Shown here piece after piece: positions 23,279 to 31,799 of a DNA stretch of 64,000 nucleotides. This DNA is from Candidatus Omnitrophica bacterium UBA6210. GTDB taxonomy: Bacteria; Omnitrophota; Gorgyraeia; Velamenicoccales; Velamenicoccaceae. A program made the position numbers and the translations under genes. The stretch's first letter is position 1. Every line of letters begins with the position of its first letter. Under the pieces are notes generated by a model. The model saw nothing but the letters and a program-made list of their open reading frames with translations, was not told the origin of the DNA and made no database searches. The stretch is taken from positions 438,662 through 502,661 of the forward strand of contig DISM01000004.1 of assembly GCA_002421805.1 (NCBI GenBank), in the 5' to 3' direction.

Positions 23279-25189
23279 TCAATCAGGTTGTAAGGGCAGG
23301 GTGAAACATACGACCGTGCCTTGATGTTTCCCCGGCTCGATCCAGATGTCGCCCTGATGATGTTTGATGATCTCGCGCGAAATGACCAATCCCAGGCCCG
23401 TGCCGCCGGTCTTGCGGTATCCTTTATCCTGGATCTGGGCGAACCGCTGGAAAAGCCTGGGAATGTCCTCCTGCTTGATGCCTACGCCCGTATCTTCAAC
23501 AGACACCACCGCATGGGGGCCGCGGCTCGACGCAGAGACCGTAATGCTTCCTTTTTCGGTAAATTTGATGGCGTTGCTCAGGATATTGCTCAAGACCTGC
23601 GCGATCTTGTCCCGGTCAAAAAGACACACAAGCGCCCCCGGCTCCAAGCGCATCGAAAGGTCCAGCCCCTTCTTCTTGGCCGAGAAAGACATGGTCTGGA
23701 CCACCTCCCGCAACAGGGCATGGAGATCGTTCGGCTTGATATCGAAAGCCATCCGGCCCGATTCCAGCCGCTGAAAATCAAGGATGTCATTGATGAGCCG
23801 CACCAGCCGCTCGATATTCCCCTTGACGATCTGCAGGCAATCTTTCTGTTCGGCGTTCACCGGCCCAAGGCTCCCGTCGACGACCAGCTGGACGCCCTCC
23901 CTGATGGCCGCCAGAGGGGTCTTGAGCTCGTGGGAGACCGTCGAGGTGAACTCGCTTTTGATCTTGAGCGCTTTTTTCAGGTCTTCTTCGGCCCTTTCCC
24001 TCTTGAGATTCGTCTGGCGCAAAGACTGCGTCATCTTGTTAAAAGATTTCGCCAGCCGCTCGATTTCGTCTCCTGTACGGACGTCCACCTGGTAATCCAG
24101 GTCTCCGGAGGCGACGAATTCCGTGCCGTGGCTGAGCTTCTCCAGGGGCTTGACCGTCAGGGTCCCGAAGATAAAAGCAAGAACAAGAAGGATTGCCAGC
24201 ATGAACCCTTCGGCCAGCGTCAGGCGCAACAGAAAAAGATACAGCGGCCGCAGGATCGTGTATCTGTCCTGGGCGACAATGATCTTCCAGCGCAGGCCGT
24301 TGGTCACAAACCAGGGATGCACGACATCGGCATACGCCAGAAAAACGCCTGACGGTTTCTCGTGAAAGCTGGCATCCTTGACGATCATCCACCTGCGGCC
24401 GCCCTTCTGCATGGCTTCGAATTCAGGCATGCTGCGGCTTAAAGGCCGGATGCCGGCATGAAAAAGGATCTCATCGCGGCTGTTCAACAGCGTGACATTG
24501 GCGCCCTCCTGCCTTTCATAATTGGTCAGGATATGGAAAAAGGCATTGATATCCACAACGACCTTGAAAACTCCCAGAATATTGTGCCTGGTATCTCTCA
24601 GGGCAAAGGCCAGGGGAATCGCAAAAACACCGCTGGAGGCATCATATTCCGCCTCTCCCACATACACGTTTCCCTTTTGAGTAACCGCCTTCTGCCACCA
24701 TTCTTCATCCGCCTGATAATAGTCCGTGGTCTTCCCTGAAGACGCGACCAGGCCGCCCTGGGCATCCGTCAACAAGAGCTCGCCGATCATATAGCTGTCC
24801 TGCTTCTGCAGCCGATGCAGATCGTCGCTCACATCCCTGTTAAGATATTGCCTGTAGGAATCATCCTGCGTGAGCCGGGGCCATTTCTTGTCTATCTCTT
24901 GCATCTGAGAGACGATCTCCGGCGGGTTGATATCATGGTAGCGGCTGTTGGCAACGGCAAGGGCGTCTCCGTATCCCCTGAAAGCCAGGAGCGCGGGAAA
25001 ATCCCGGACCCTTTCGTCGATAATAGCGCTGAGCGCATAAGCGAGTTGCTGCGCGGCCCTCGCCTGGTTGGAACCGATGGCTTCCAGGCGCGGGAGATAG
25101 AAATAAAAATATCCTATAAGGAAAGCTGTACAGAGGATGGTGACAATGGAAAGGCCGATAAAAACGATGAACTTTCTTCGGATACTCAT
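23279..25189 (-). CDS. Membrane sensor histidine kinase with extracytoplasmic Cache-type domain
   Basis: A 636-aa protein with a first span at about 9-31, a large periplasmic sensor of double-Cache type (about 32-310) and a second span near 325-350. A HAMP segment (VKPLEKLSHGTEFVASGDLD) follows, then HisKA with VSHELKTPL (about 416-424) and HATPase_c with N (SNAIKF), G1 (DTGVGI), F and G2 (GTGLGL) boxes. It is complete and probably senses a small extracellular ligand. Cognate regulator follows directly. Confidence 0.92.
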   Translation of the reverse strand: MSIRRKFIVFIGLSIVTILCTAFLIGYFYFYLPRLEAIGSNQARAAQQLAYALSAIIDERVRDFPALLAFRGYGDALAVANSRYHDINPPEIVSQMQEIDKKWPRLTQDDSYRQYLNRDVSDDLHRLQKQDSYMIGELLLTDAQGGLVASSGKTTDYYQADEEWWQKAVTQKGNVYVGEAEYDASSGVFAIPLAFALRDTRHNILGVFKVVVDINAFFHILTNYERQEGANVTLLNSRDEILFHAGIRPLSRSMPEFEAMQKGGRRWMIVKDASFHEKPSGVFLAYADVVHPWFVTNGLRWKIIVAQDRYTILRPLYLFLLRLTLAEGFMLAILLVLAFIFGTLTVKPLEKLSHGTEFVASGDLDYQVDVRTGDEIERLAKSFNKMTQSLRQTNLKRERAEEDLKKALKIKSEFTSTVSHELKTPLAAIREGVQLVVDGSLGPVNAEQKDCLQIVKGNIERLVRLINDILDFQRLESGRMAFDIKPNDLHALLREVVQTMSFSAKKKGLDLSMRLEPGALVCLFDRDKIAQVLSNILSNAIKFTEKGSITVSASSRGPHAVVSVEDTGVGIKQEDIPRLFQRFAQIQDKGYRKTGGTGLGLVISREIIKHHQGDIWIEPGKHQGTVVCFTLPLQPD

Positions 25190-25298
25190 AGGTTACGCTG
25201 GTCGGTATCGCGGCACAAAGGTCGCGGATGGCAGACGAATGTCGTCGTTTCTCATATTATACACCCCCGCGCCGCAAAAATCCTCGAAAAAGACTCCC

Positions 25299-25328
25299 TT
25301 GACAAGGCGTAACACGATATGGTAGTTT
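25299..25328 (+). promoter_or_regulatory. Promoter for the TIGR04073 gene
   Basis: TTGACA (25299-25304), 18 bases, TAGTTT (25323-25328). The -35 is perfect and the -10 weak. The gene starts 55 bases downstream behind AAAGGAGG. Confidence 0.5.
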
Positions 25329-25382
25329 GAGATAAAGATTCCTCCGCATGGGGCGGGAGAACGCTGTCGAAAAGGAGGACGC

Positions 25383-25733
25383 ATGAGAAATGCAGTAAGA
25401 TTTATTGCTGTCTGCGCTCTTGTCTTAAGCTTGGCCACGCCTGCTATGGCCAAGACCCCCGGTGATAAACTGGCACGCGGCATCGCCAATATCGCAACGG
25501 GCATCCTCGAAGTGCCTCAAACCATTGGACAGGAATGGAAAGAAAGTAACAACGCTGCCGTCGGCATCTTTGCTGGGTTCTTCAAAGGCATGGTCCAAGC
25601 CGTTATCCGCACAGGATCGGGCGTCTGGGACGTATTGACATTCCCTGCCGCTATCCCCAAGGATTACGAGCCCCTCTACCACCCGGACTACGTGTTTGAT
25701 GAAACGCAACCGGACAAAACGGGAAGCAAATAG
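25383..25733 (+). CDS. Exosortase-associated protein, TIGR04073 family
   Basis: A 116-aa exported protein with a signal peptide (MRNAVRFIAVCALVLSLATP, cleavage near AMA-K). The mature part matches TIGR04073: KLARGIANIATGILEVPQTI, GFFKGMVQAVIRTGSGVWDVLTFPAAIP, then YEPLYHPDYVF. The family occurs in genomes with exosortase/PEP-CTERM systems, but its function is unknown. A single-gene unit with its own promoter and a strong terminator. Confidence 0.88.
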   Translation: MRNAVRFIAVCALVLSLATPAMAKTPGDKLARGIANIATGILEVPQTIGQEWKESNNAAVGIFAGFFKGMVQAVIRTGSGVWDVLTFPAAIPKDYEPLYHPDYVFDETQPDKTGSK

Positions 25734-25754
25734 CACACGATTGACATAGGAACA

Positions 25755-25786
25755 AAAAGGCGCCTTTTTCAAGGCGCCTTTTTTTG
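25755..25786 (+). terminator. Rho-independent terminator after TIGR04073 gene
   Basis: Stem AGGCGCC/GGCGCCT with loop TTTTTCAA, followed by a run of T on the plus strand and preceded by a run of A, so it may also stop minus-strand transcription. Confidence 0.9.
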
Positions 25787-25835
25787 TTCCCTTCCATTCT
25801 CAATGAACCTTTAAAACCCTTCCTCCTGATCAAAA

Positions 25836-25909
25836 CGCGCTCGGAGAGAATCGAACTCTCAACCCCTAGTTCCGAAGACTAGTGCTCTATCCAATTGAGC
25901 TACGAGCGC
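25836..25909 (-). tRNA. tRNA-Arg(UCG)
   Basis: A 74-nt cloverleaf without encoded CCA. Acceptor GCGCTCG/CGAGCGC, anticodon stem CTAGT/ACTAG around CTTCGGA (anticodon TCG), T arm GAGAG-TTCGATT-CTCTC. Confidence 0.95.
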
Positions 25910-25931
25910 AATGTTCTTATGGCTGGCGCTC

Positions 25932-25973
25932 CCTGCCTGCCGGCAGGCAGGTATCCAGTTGAGCTATGGGCGC
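25932..25973 (-). pseudogene. tRNA 5'-end fragment joined to a 20-bp palindrome
   Basis: Minus-strand GCGCCCATAGCTCAACTGGATA (25952-25973) is the acceptor and D-arm part of a tRNA, similar to tRNA-Arg 43 bases downstream (GCGCTCGTAGCTCAATTGGATA). It is cut off exactly at the D loop by a perfect palindrome of CCTGCCTGCC and GGCAGGCAGG (25932-25951). The rest of the tRNA is missing. Confidence 0.65.
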
Positions 25974-26003
25974 AAATCTTGCGCATCATTAACAACAAAT
26001 TTC

Positions 26004-26729
26004 CTAGCAGATAATATCACAATCCCTGCCGAAGATCTTTTTTGCTGTTTTCAGCGTGGTTTTCGTGGGGACCTTGACCCAGGACTGAGACGGCGGCCTG
26101 GCAGGCGCGACGATCTGGACGCGGTCGGGAGCGATCTGGCGCACGGTCTTTTCCATGAGTTTCAGATATGCAGGGCTATCATTAACGCCCCGGACAAGCA
26201 TGATCTCAAGCCATAGCCTGCCGCTAAACATCTTGCGGAAACGCTTGAGCCCGCCGACCACGTCTTTAACGCCCAACCCTCTCAAAGGCCTGTCGATCTT
26301 CTCAAAAACATCCTGTGTCACGGCGTCCAGCGACGGGATAACAACATCGGCGGCCGAAATGTCCCGCCGCACGTCCGGCCGGACCAGTGTCGATGAGTTT
26401 GTGATCACCACCACGGGGACATCTGTCATCTGATGGACGGCGAGGATCAAACGGCCGATGCCGCTGTGCAAGGTCGGTTCACCCGCTCCGGAAAACGTCA
26501 CATAATCCAGCGGCATGCCTTTCGGCTGACGGGCAAAAAAAGTTCTCAGCTCGCCTACGATATCCGAAACCCTGATGTAAGATTTTCTCTGCATCGTCTT
26601 GCGGGTCGTCTCTCTCAACTGGCAATAGACGCAGTCAAAGCTGCAGACCTTGTAAGGCACGGTGCTCACCCCCAACGAAAACCCGAGCCTGCGCGATCTC
26701 ACGGGACCATAGACGTATTTCACTTCCAT
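26004..26729 (-). CDS. Radical SAM protein (COG0731-type, elongator-like small form)
   Basis: A 241-aa radical SAM enzyme. YGPVRSRRLGFSLGVSTVP leads into the cluster motif CSFDCVYC (about 30-37), then VTFSGAGEPTLH, ITNSST and VIPSLDAV. This layout matches the bacterial COG0731 group related to wyosine-type enzymes; the substrate is not known. ATG at 26729 has AGGAGG upstream. A perfect inverted repeat lies just in front of the ribosome site (26744-26779). Confidence 0.82.
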   Translation of the reverse strand: MEVKYVYGPVRSRRLGFSLGVSTVPYKVCSFDCVYCQLRETTRKTMQRKSYIRVSDIVGELRTFFARQPKGMPLDYVTFSGAGEPTLHSGIGRLILAVHQMTDVPVVVITNSSTLVRPDVRRDISAADVVIPSLDAVTQDVFEKIDRPLRGLGVKDVVGGLKRFRKMFSGRLWLEIMLVRGVNDSPAYLKLMEKTVRQIAPDRVQIVAPARPPSQSWVKVPTKTTLKTAKKIFGRDCDIIC

Positions 26730-26743
26730 GCCTCCTCTAATAA

Positions 26744-26779
26744 TGACAAAGGATAGCCCCTCAGGGCTATCCTTTGTCA
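26744..26779. repeat. Perfect 16-bp inverted repeat between two genes
   Basis: Arms TGACAAAGGATAGCCC and GGGCTATCCTTTGTCA around CTCA. No T run follows on the minus strand (TTATTAG), so it is not a classic terminator for the CBM48 gene. It sits next to the AGGAGG of the radical SAM gene. Confidence 0.75.
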
Positions 26780-26810
26780 AAAAAGCTCTCTTCGGCGCGT
26801 GTTGCGTCGG

Positions 26811-27092
26811 TTATTTAACCACCAGAACGCTGTTTTCGCTTCCGAAAGAATTGATGGTGCGGCGCGAACAGCCTGGATCAACGATCCAGGACCCATCGAC
26901 AACGAATTTATATTCGTATGTCCCGGCCGGGACGGATGCGGACGCTCTCCAGATGCCGCTCTTATCTTTCCTGGCGGTCAGGCTGTCAGGTTTCCAGCCG
27001 TTAAAGTCGCCGGCCACGCCGACCCAATTTGCCTTCGGTGCCGAAATCTTGAATTCGATCTTCTTGCCTACCAGACTCTTCTTGACTGCCAT
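26811..27092 (-). CDS. CBM48-like glycogen/early-set domain protein
   Basis: A 93-aa single domain of the AMPK-beta/isoamylase N-terminal type: FKISAPKANWVGVAGDFNGW, SGIWRASASVPAGTYEYKFV and WIVDPG. The Trp and Asn-Gly-Trp residues fit starch- or glycogen-contacting positions. No catalytic domain is attached and no glycogen genes are nearby, so the partner is unknown. It has a strong own promoter and AAAGGAGG ribosome site. Confidence 0.88.
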   Translation of the reverse strand: MAVKKSLVGKKIEFKISAPKANWVGVAGDFNGWKPDSLTARKDKSGIWRASASVPAGTYEYKFVVDGSWIVDPGCSRRTINSFGSENSVLVVK

Positions 27093-27120
27093 AGACGCCT
27101 CCTTTTATCAGAACAAACGT

Positions 27121-27149
27121 ATTTTAAGCACTTCGCAGAGCTTTGTCAA
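27121..27149 (-). promoter_or_regulatory. Sigma-70 promoter for the CBM48 gene
   Basis: Minus-strand TTGACA (27144-27149), 17 bases, TAAAAT (27121-27126), giving a leader of about 22 bases before the ATG at 27092. Confidence 0.85.
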
Positions 27150-27199
27150 GCATGAAAAACGAGAGGGCCTTGCCCCCGCCCATTTCCGCAAAAAAGACC

Positions 27200-28024
27200 C
27201 TAGACGGCGACGATGGCGATACGCCACCGGTCGGCCATCTTCACGCAAACCTCTCTATCGATCACCAGGGTCTTGTGGGCCTCGATGGCCAGGCAGCGCG
27301 CCTTGACTCGGCGCAGGTTCCTGATCGTCCGCGGCCCGATAACGGGGATATCAAAACGCATGTCCTGGTTCGGCTTGCTCACCTTGATAACGACCACGCC
27401 GCCATTGGCCACCTGTCCGCCGCGGCGGATCGCGGCATCCGTCCCTTCAATGGCTTCGACCGCGACGATCGAACCGTTCTTGACCACCAGGGTCTGGCCG
27501 ATATCGAGCCCCGCCACGCGCTTGGCCATGTCGAATCCAAGACGGATGTCCGCCCATGTCTTCTCATCAGGCTTCGTCTTCGTCAATGTCCCCTTCTCCG
27601 GCAGGAATCTCTCCAGAAGAAGCGTGGAATCCACCAGTTCGATATCATGCTGGGCCAGCATATCGGCAACGGCGCTGAAGACCGTGTCCGGCCTCTTGTC
27701 TTTGATCGCATTCAGGAGGCGCTGGAGCAACTCATCCCCCATGTCCTTGTAGAAAAGGTTGCGGGGATTCACCTGGCCGGCCATGATGACTTTTTTGATC
27801 TCTTCTTTTTTGAAGATATCAAACATCCTGGCATAATCCTTAAGGGTCAGCCAGTAGACCTTGCGGACCAAAGGGCCGATCAACAGCGACGTATCTTTCT
27901 TGATGGCGATCGCCACGACATCAAGCCCGTGCAGAGAGGCCTCACGGGCGAACAAAAGAGGAAATTTGCCGTTACCGGCGATAAGGCCTATCTTTTTTGC
28001 GCCGTTCAGCTTACTTAGTGACAT
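27200..28024 (-). CDS. lpxI: UDP-2,3-diacylglucosamine hydrolase, LpxI type (DUF1009)
   Basis: A 274-aa LpxI that hydrolyses UDP-2,3-diacylglucosamine to lipid X, replacing LpxH. KIGLIAGNGKFPLLFAREA begins the N domain and KVSKPNQDMRFDIPVIGPRTI is in the conserved C domain with the catalytic Asp region. It overlaps the lpxA end by ten bases and is the last gene of the bamA-to-lpxI envelope operon. LpxI is usual in lineages outside the beta/gamma-proteobacteria. Confidence 0.93.
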   Translation of the reverse strand: MSLSKLNGAKKIGLIAGNGKFPLLFAREASLHGLDVVAIAIKKDTSLLIGPLVRKVYWLTLKDYARMFDIFKKEEIKKVIMAGQVNPRNLFYKDMGDELLQRLLNAIKDKRPDTVFSAVADMLAQHDIELVDSTLLLERFLPEKGTLTKTKPDEKTWADIRLGFDMAKRVAGLDIGQTLVVKNGSIVAVEAIEGTDAAIRRGGQVANGGVVVIKVSKPNQDMRFDIPVIGPRTIRNLRRVKARCLAIEAHKTLVIDREVCVKMADRWRIAIVAV

Positions 28025-28788
28025 AAGCCCCTGCTTGAAGACGAAATAAAAGAAATCAGGTGGTCTATCTCTTTGGACATCTGAAGGGTCTTTTTCATCT
28101 CTTCGAGGGCGTGCTTTTTATTCAGGCCCGACTGGAAAAAGATCCTGTAGGCGGCTTTCAATTCATGAATGGATTCTGCGGAGACACCGGCGCGCTTGAG
28201 CCCCACAAGGTTCAAACCGTAGAACCTCGCGGGATGGCCGTCGCAGGTCGAATACGGGGGGATGTCCGTGACGACCTTGGAACATCCGCCGATGATGGCG
28301 AGCGTGCCGATGCGGACAAACTGATGGACCGCCACGAGACCGCCCACGACCACCCTGTCTTCGATCGTGACATGGCCGGCGAGCGTGCCAGCGTTGGCAA
28401 TGATGCAATGGTCGCCGATGAGACAATCGTGGGCGACATGGCTGTAAGCCATGATCAGGTTATTGCTGCCGACAACGGTCGCCGCCCCTTCCGTCGTAGC
28501 GAGATTGACGGTCACATATTCACGGATAACATTGTTATCGCCGATCACCACGCGGCTGGGCGCCCCCGAATATTTAAGGTCCTGGGGGATGCTGCCGATG
28601 CAGGCGCCTGTAAAAATTTTGCATCCCGCGCCGATCGTCGTATCATTCTCAATCACGCAGAAGCTGCCGACTTTGGTCCCTGCACCGATCTTGACCTTGT
28701 CGCCGATCATGCTGTAAGGACCGATCTCGACATCTTGATCGATCTTGGCCCCCTTGGCAATGATGGCTGTCGAGTGAATTTGCGCCAT
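28015..28788 (-). CDS. lpxA: UDP-N-acetylglucosamine acyltransferase
   Basis: A 257-aa left-handed beta-helix enzyme, the first step of lipid A synthesis. Hexapeptide repeats run from about 5 to 185. YSHVAHDCLIGDHCIIANAG contains the catalytic His (about 121), and the helical C-terminal domain follows from GLNLVGLKRAG. It is three bases downstream of lpxC-fabZ. Confidence 0.96.
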   Translation of the reverse strand: MAQIHSTAIIAKGAKIDQDVEIGPYSMIGDKVKIGAGTKVGSFCVIENDTTIGAGCKIFTGACIGSIPQDLKYSGAPSRVVIGDNNVIREYVTVNLATTEGAATVVGSNNLIMAYSHVAHDCLIGDHCIIANAGTLAGHVTIEDRVVVGGLVAVHQFVRIGTLAIIGGCSKVVTDIPPYSTCDGHPARFYGLNLVGLKRAGVSAESIHELKAAYRIFFQSGLNKKHALEEMKKTLQMSKEIDHLISFISSSSRGLCH

Positions 28789-28791
28789 GAG

Positions 28792-30102
28792 CTACTTCTC
28801 CACAAGGGCGAACATGAGGTCTGCTTCCGCAACCATTTCTCCGTCGACAAAGGCCTGGGTCGTCACCTGGCCGGTCTTGGAACGGAGTTTTCCGACGACG
28901 ACCTCGATCCTGAGCTGATCGCCGGGGATAACGGGTTTACGGAACTTGACGTTATTGGCCGCCATGAAAAACGCGAGCTTTCCCCTGTTCTCTGCGGGGC
29001 TCAGCATCAGGACGCCGCCCACCTGGGCCATCGCCTCGACGATCAACACGCCCGGCATGACTGGCCGTCCCGGAAAATGTCCTTCAAAAAAATAATCGTT
29101 AATGGTGACGTTCTTGATGCCGACGGCCCGACGGCCCTCTTCCATGGAAATAACGCGGTCCACCAGCAAGAACGGATAGCGGTGCGGCAGGATCTTCATG
29201 ATGGTCCCGATATCCACCTGGCCTTCCCTCGGCGAACATTCGGCCGCCTTGATGGCCGCGACATATTGCCTGTCCATCTGGTCTTTCATCTTTTGGGCCA
29301 GCCTCAGGTTCATCGTGTGGCCGCTCTTGAGCGCGATCACATGCCCTTTCATGGGCATACCCAACAGGGCCAAGTCGCCGATCAGGTCAAGCATCTTGTG
29401 GCGGATAAACTCATCCTTGAACCGCAGGGTATTTTTGATGATGCCGTCCCTGGAGACGACCAGTGTATTCTCGTAATTGGCCCCTTTGCCCATGCCGCTC
29501 TTCATCAATTCCTGGGCTTCTTCCTGAAGGCAGAACGTCCTGGCAGGAGCCACCTCTTTTTCAAAAACCTGGGCATCGATCTTGAGGTCCAGGAACATGT
29601 CCCCCAGCATGGGATGATCATAACTTAAGGTATAAGAAATCCTGAAATCGGACGATGGGAACACCGCGATGGCGGAAGTTTCCCCTTCCACGAACAGAGG
29701 CGCCGTGACCTTGAACGTCCTGCGGGGCGCTCCTTGCTCCACGATGCCCGCCTTCTTGACGGCCTCGACGAACTTCAAAGCGCTGCCGTCCATGCCCGGG
29801 ACTTCCGGGCCGTTCGTCTCAACAAGGACATTGTCGATCCCGAAACACGAAAAAACCGCCATCAGATGCTCGATCGTCTGGATCTCGATGGTGCCGCAAC
29901 CGATGGCCGTGCGCCTCGACTGTTTTTTTGCCGCCAAGGCCGCCTGGATATCCGCGCGGACCATGGGTTTTTCAGGCAGGTCCACCCTTTGGAAAATAAT
30001 GCCCATGTCGGGCCCCAGGGGGCGCATCCTCAACTCCACATCTTCGCCCGTATGGATACCCTTGCCGCGCAATAAAATCTCTTCTTTGATCGTCTTCTGC
30101 AA
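28792..30102 (-). CDS. lpxC/fabZ: Bifunctional LpxC-FabZ: UDP-3-O-acyl-GlcNAc deacetylase / hydroxyacyl-ACP dehydratase
   Basis: A 436-aa fusion. Residues 1-275 are Lpx[10 protein letters not shown], the zinc His in [25 protein letters not shown] with His and Asp ligands, and SGHTMNL. Residues about 290-436 are FabZ, with [13 protein letters not shown] and [20 protein letters not shown] (catalytic His and Glu). The fusion links committed lipid A synthesis to the supply of saturated acyl chains and is known from Bacteroidota and PVC relatives. Confidence 0.96.
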   Translation of the reverse strand: MQKTIKEEILLRGKGIHTGEDVELRMRPLGPDMGIIFQRVDLPEKPMVRADIQAALAAKKQSRRTAIGCGTIEIQTIEHLMAVFSCFGIDNVLVETNGPEVPGMDGSALKFVEAVKKAGIVEQGAPRRTFKVTAPLFVEGETSAIAVFPSSDFRISYTLSYDHPMLGDMFLDLKIDAQVFEKEVAPARTFCLQEEAQELMKSGMGKGANYENTLVVSRDGIIKNTLRFKDEFIRHKMLDLIGDLALLGMPMKGHVIALKSGHTMNLRLAQKMKDQMDRQYVAAIKAAECSPREGQVDIGTIMKILPHRYPFLLVDRVISMEEGRRAVGIKNVTINDYFFEGHFPGRPVMPGVLIVEAMAQVGGVLMLSPAENRGKLAFFMAANNVKFRKPVIPGDQLRIEVVVGKLRSKTGQVTTQAFVDGEMVAEADLMFALVEK

Positions 30103-30106
30103 TGCC

Positions 30107-31147
30107 TTATCCTCGCTGTTTTAACTGCGCTTCGAGCTGCTCGACCTTTCTCTTGAGTTCGTTGACGGTCTTGACCATATCCGGCAGGCGCTCGAAGGCC
30201 GCATACATCTTCATGGCCTGGTGATGAGGCTGCGCGGGATAACCAAAGACCATGGTATTGGCAGGCACGTCACGCATGATCCCCGACTGCGCCGCCAAGA
30301 TCGCCCCGTCACCGACCTCGATGTGCCCGACCAGGCCGACTTGGCCGGCGATCGTCACATGATTGCCGATATGCGTGCTTCCGGAGATACCGACCTGCGC
30401 CACGATCACGCTGTTCTCGCCGATCACCACATTATGGGCGATCTGGACGAGATTGTCGATCTTGGTCCCCCGGCCGATCAGGGTCTTATCGAACCTCGCC
30501 CTGTCGATCGTGACGTTCGCCCCGATCTCCACCTCATCCTCTATCACGACCGTCCCCGTCTGGGGGATCAGCTTGTAGACGCCGTCAATCCTGGTGTAAC
30601 CAAAACCCTCGGACCCGATCACGCTGCCGCTCTGGATAAAAACCTTATTGCCGATCGTCACGCGTTCACGCACCGAGACATTGGCATAAAAAATACAGTC
30701 TGCGCCGATCCGTGTGTCATGGCCGATAAAAGAACCGGCGTAAATGACGGTGCGGTCCCCGATGGCTGCGCCGTCTTCGACCACGACATACGGGCCCAAA
30801 GCGACGCCCTTGCCGATCTTGGCCGTTCTGGCGACCACGGCGGTTTTGTGAATGCCCTTCGGGTGACGGATGACGACCGGATGGAACATTTCGGCAACCC
30901 TGGCAAAAGCCAGGGATGGATCTGAAACGCGGATCACCGGTTTTCTGCCGGCTTCCACGGATAGCGGCACAATGACGGCACAAGCGCGCGTCGTTTCCAG
31001 AAGAGGCGCGTAACGGCGGTTGGCCAGAAAGCTGATGTCCCCTTCCCCGGCCTCCTTGAGACCCGCCACTCCCGTGACTATCGTCTCAGGGTCGCCGGAG
31101 ATTTCTCCGCCGACAAGCGCGGCGATTTCTTTTAACGTTCTGCCCAT
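30107..31147 (-). CDS. lpxD: UDP-3-O-acylglucosamine N-acyltransferase
   Basis: A 346-aa acyltransferase with the N-terminal uridine-binding domain (about 1-100) and a hexapeptide beta-helix (about 105-300). [20 protein letters not shown] carries the catalytic His. A C-terminal coiled-coil ([19 protein letters not shown]) follows. ATG at 31147 with AGAAGG is preferred over an upstream GTG at 31165. Four bases separate it from lpxC-fabZ. Confidence 0.95.
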   Translation of the reverse strand: MGRTLKEIAALVGGEISGDPETIVTGVAGLKEAGEGDISFLANRRYAPLLETTRACAVIVPLSVEAGRKPVIRVSDPSLAFARVAEMFHPVVIRHPKGIHKTAVVARTAKIGKGVALGPYVVVEDGAAIGDRTVIYAGSFIGHDTRIGADCIFYANVSVRERVTIGNKVFIQSGSVIGSEGFGYTRIDGVYKLIPQTGTVVIEDEVEIGANVTIDRARFDKTLIGRGTKIDNLVQIAHNVVIGENSVIVAQVGISGSTHIGNHVTIAGQVGLVGHIEVGDGAILAAQSGIMRDVPANTMVFGYPAQPHHQAMKMYAAFERLPDMVKTVNELKRKVEQLEAQLKQRG

Positions 31148-31177
31148 GCGGCCTTCTGTCGACACGGCATCAAAGAG

Positions 31178-31717
31178 CTATTTCTTCTTTGACGACTGCT
31201 TTTTGGAATCCTGTTTATACTGATTGTTCAACAGATCGATGATGTCCTGCGTGACGTCCGCGCTGGCCGCCCCATACAAGAGCACGCGATCGTTCAAGAT
31301 AAAATCATACTGGTTCTTCTGCGCATACGACTGGATGACCTTCTCGATGTCCTGAAGGATCTCTTTGAGCCTGTCATCGCGCTCTTTCCTTAAATCCAGG
31401 GCCACCTGCTGGCTCGTCTGTTTCAGCCTGGCGTTCTTTTCGTCCAGGTCTTTCTGTTTGGAGGCTTTTTCTTTTTCGCTCAGCAAAGGCATCTTGTCTT
31501 CGATGGCCTTGATATCATCGGCCAGGGTCGTCAGGTCTTTCTCTTTTTCTTTCTGGATCTGGCTGAGTTGATCATCAAAGACTTTCGTCTTCTCATATTT
31601 ATCGAACGTCGACGAAAGATCGACATAGGCGATCTTTCCGGCCGCCAGGGCCACGCCTGCCGTCATCAAAAACATGCACACGAACGCCAATCCCCTGACC
31701 ATCGTCTTGCTCTTCAT
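31178..31717 (-). CDS. skp: OmpH/Skp-family periplasmic chaperone
   Basis: A 179-aa protein with a signal peptide (MKSKTMVRGLAFVCMFLMTA, cleavage near ALA-A), then GKIAYVDLSSTFDKYEKTK. Long lysine- and glutamate-rich coiled coils (about 50-135) form the tentacles that hold unfolded outer-membrane proteins. The C-terminal KKKQ-rich tail is basic. ATG follows GGGAGGAAA. It sits between bamA and lpxD as in many Gram-negatives. Confidence 0.92.
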   Translation of the reverse strand: MKSKTMVRGLAFVCMFLMTAGVALAAGKIAYVDLSSTFDKYEKTKVFDDQLSQIQKEKEKDLTTLADDIKAIEDKMPLLSEKEKASKQKDLDEKNARLKQTSQQVALDLRKERDDRLKEILQDIEKVIQSYAQKNQYDFILNDRVLLYGAASADVTQDIIDLLNNQYKQDSKKQSSKKK

Positions 31718-31799
31718 CTGTTTCCTCCCTGCCTGCCTCGGTCCCGCCGTTACGGACGGGCCATGCCAGGCGTTTTTGTTTTTAATCAAAAACCCTTGT

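Noticed and set aside
28060..29628. 522-aa plus-strand open frame opposite lpxA and lpxC-fabZ
   Set aside because: It covers two certain genes on the other strand and has no recognisable motif.
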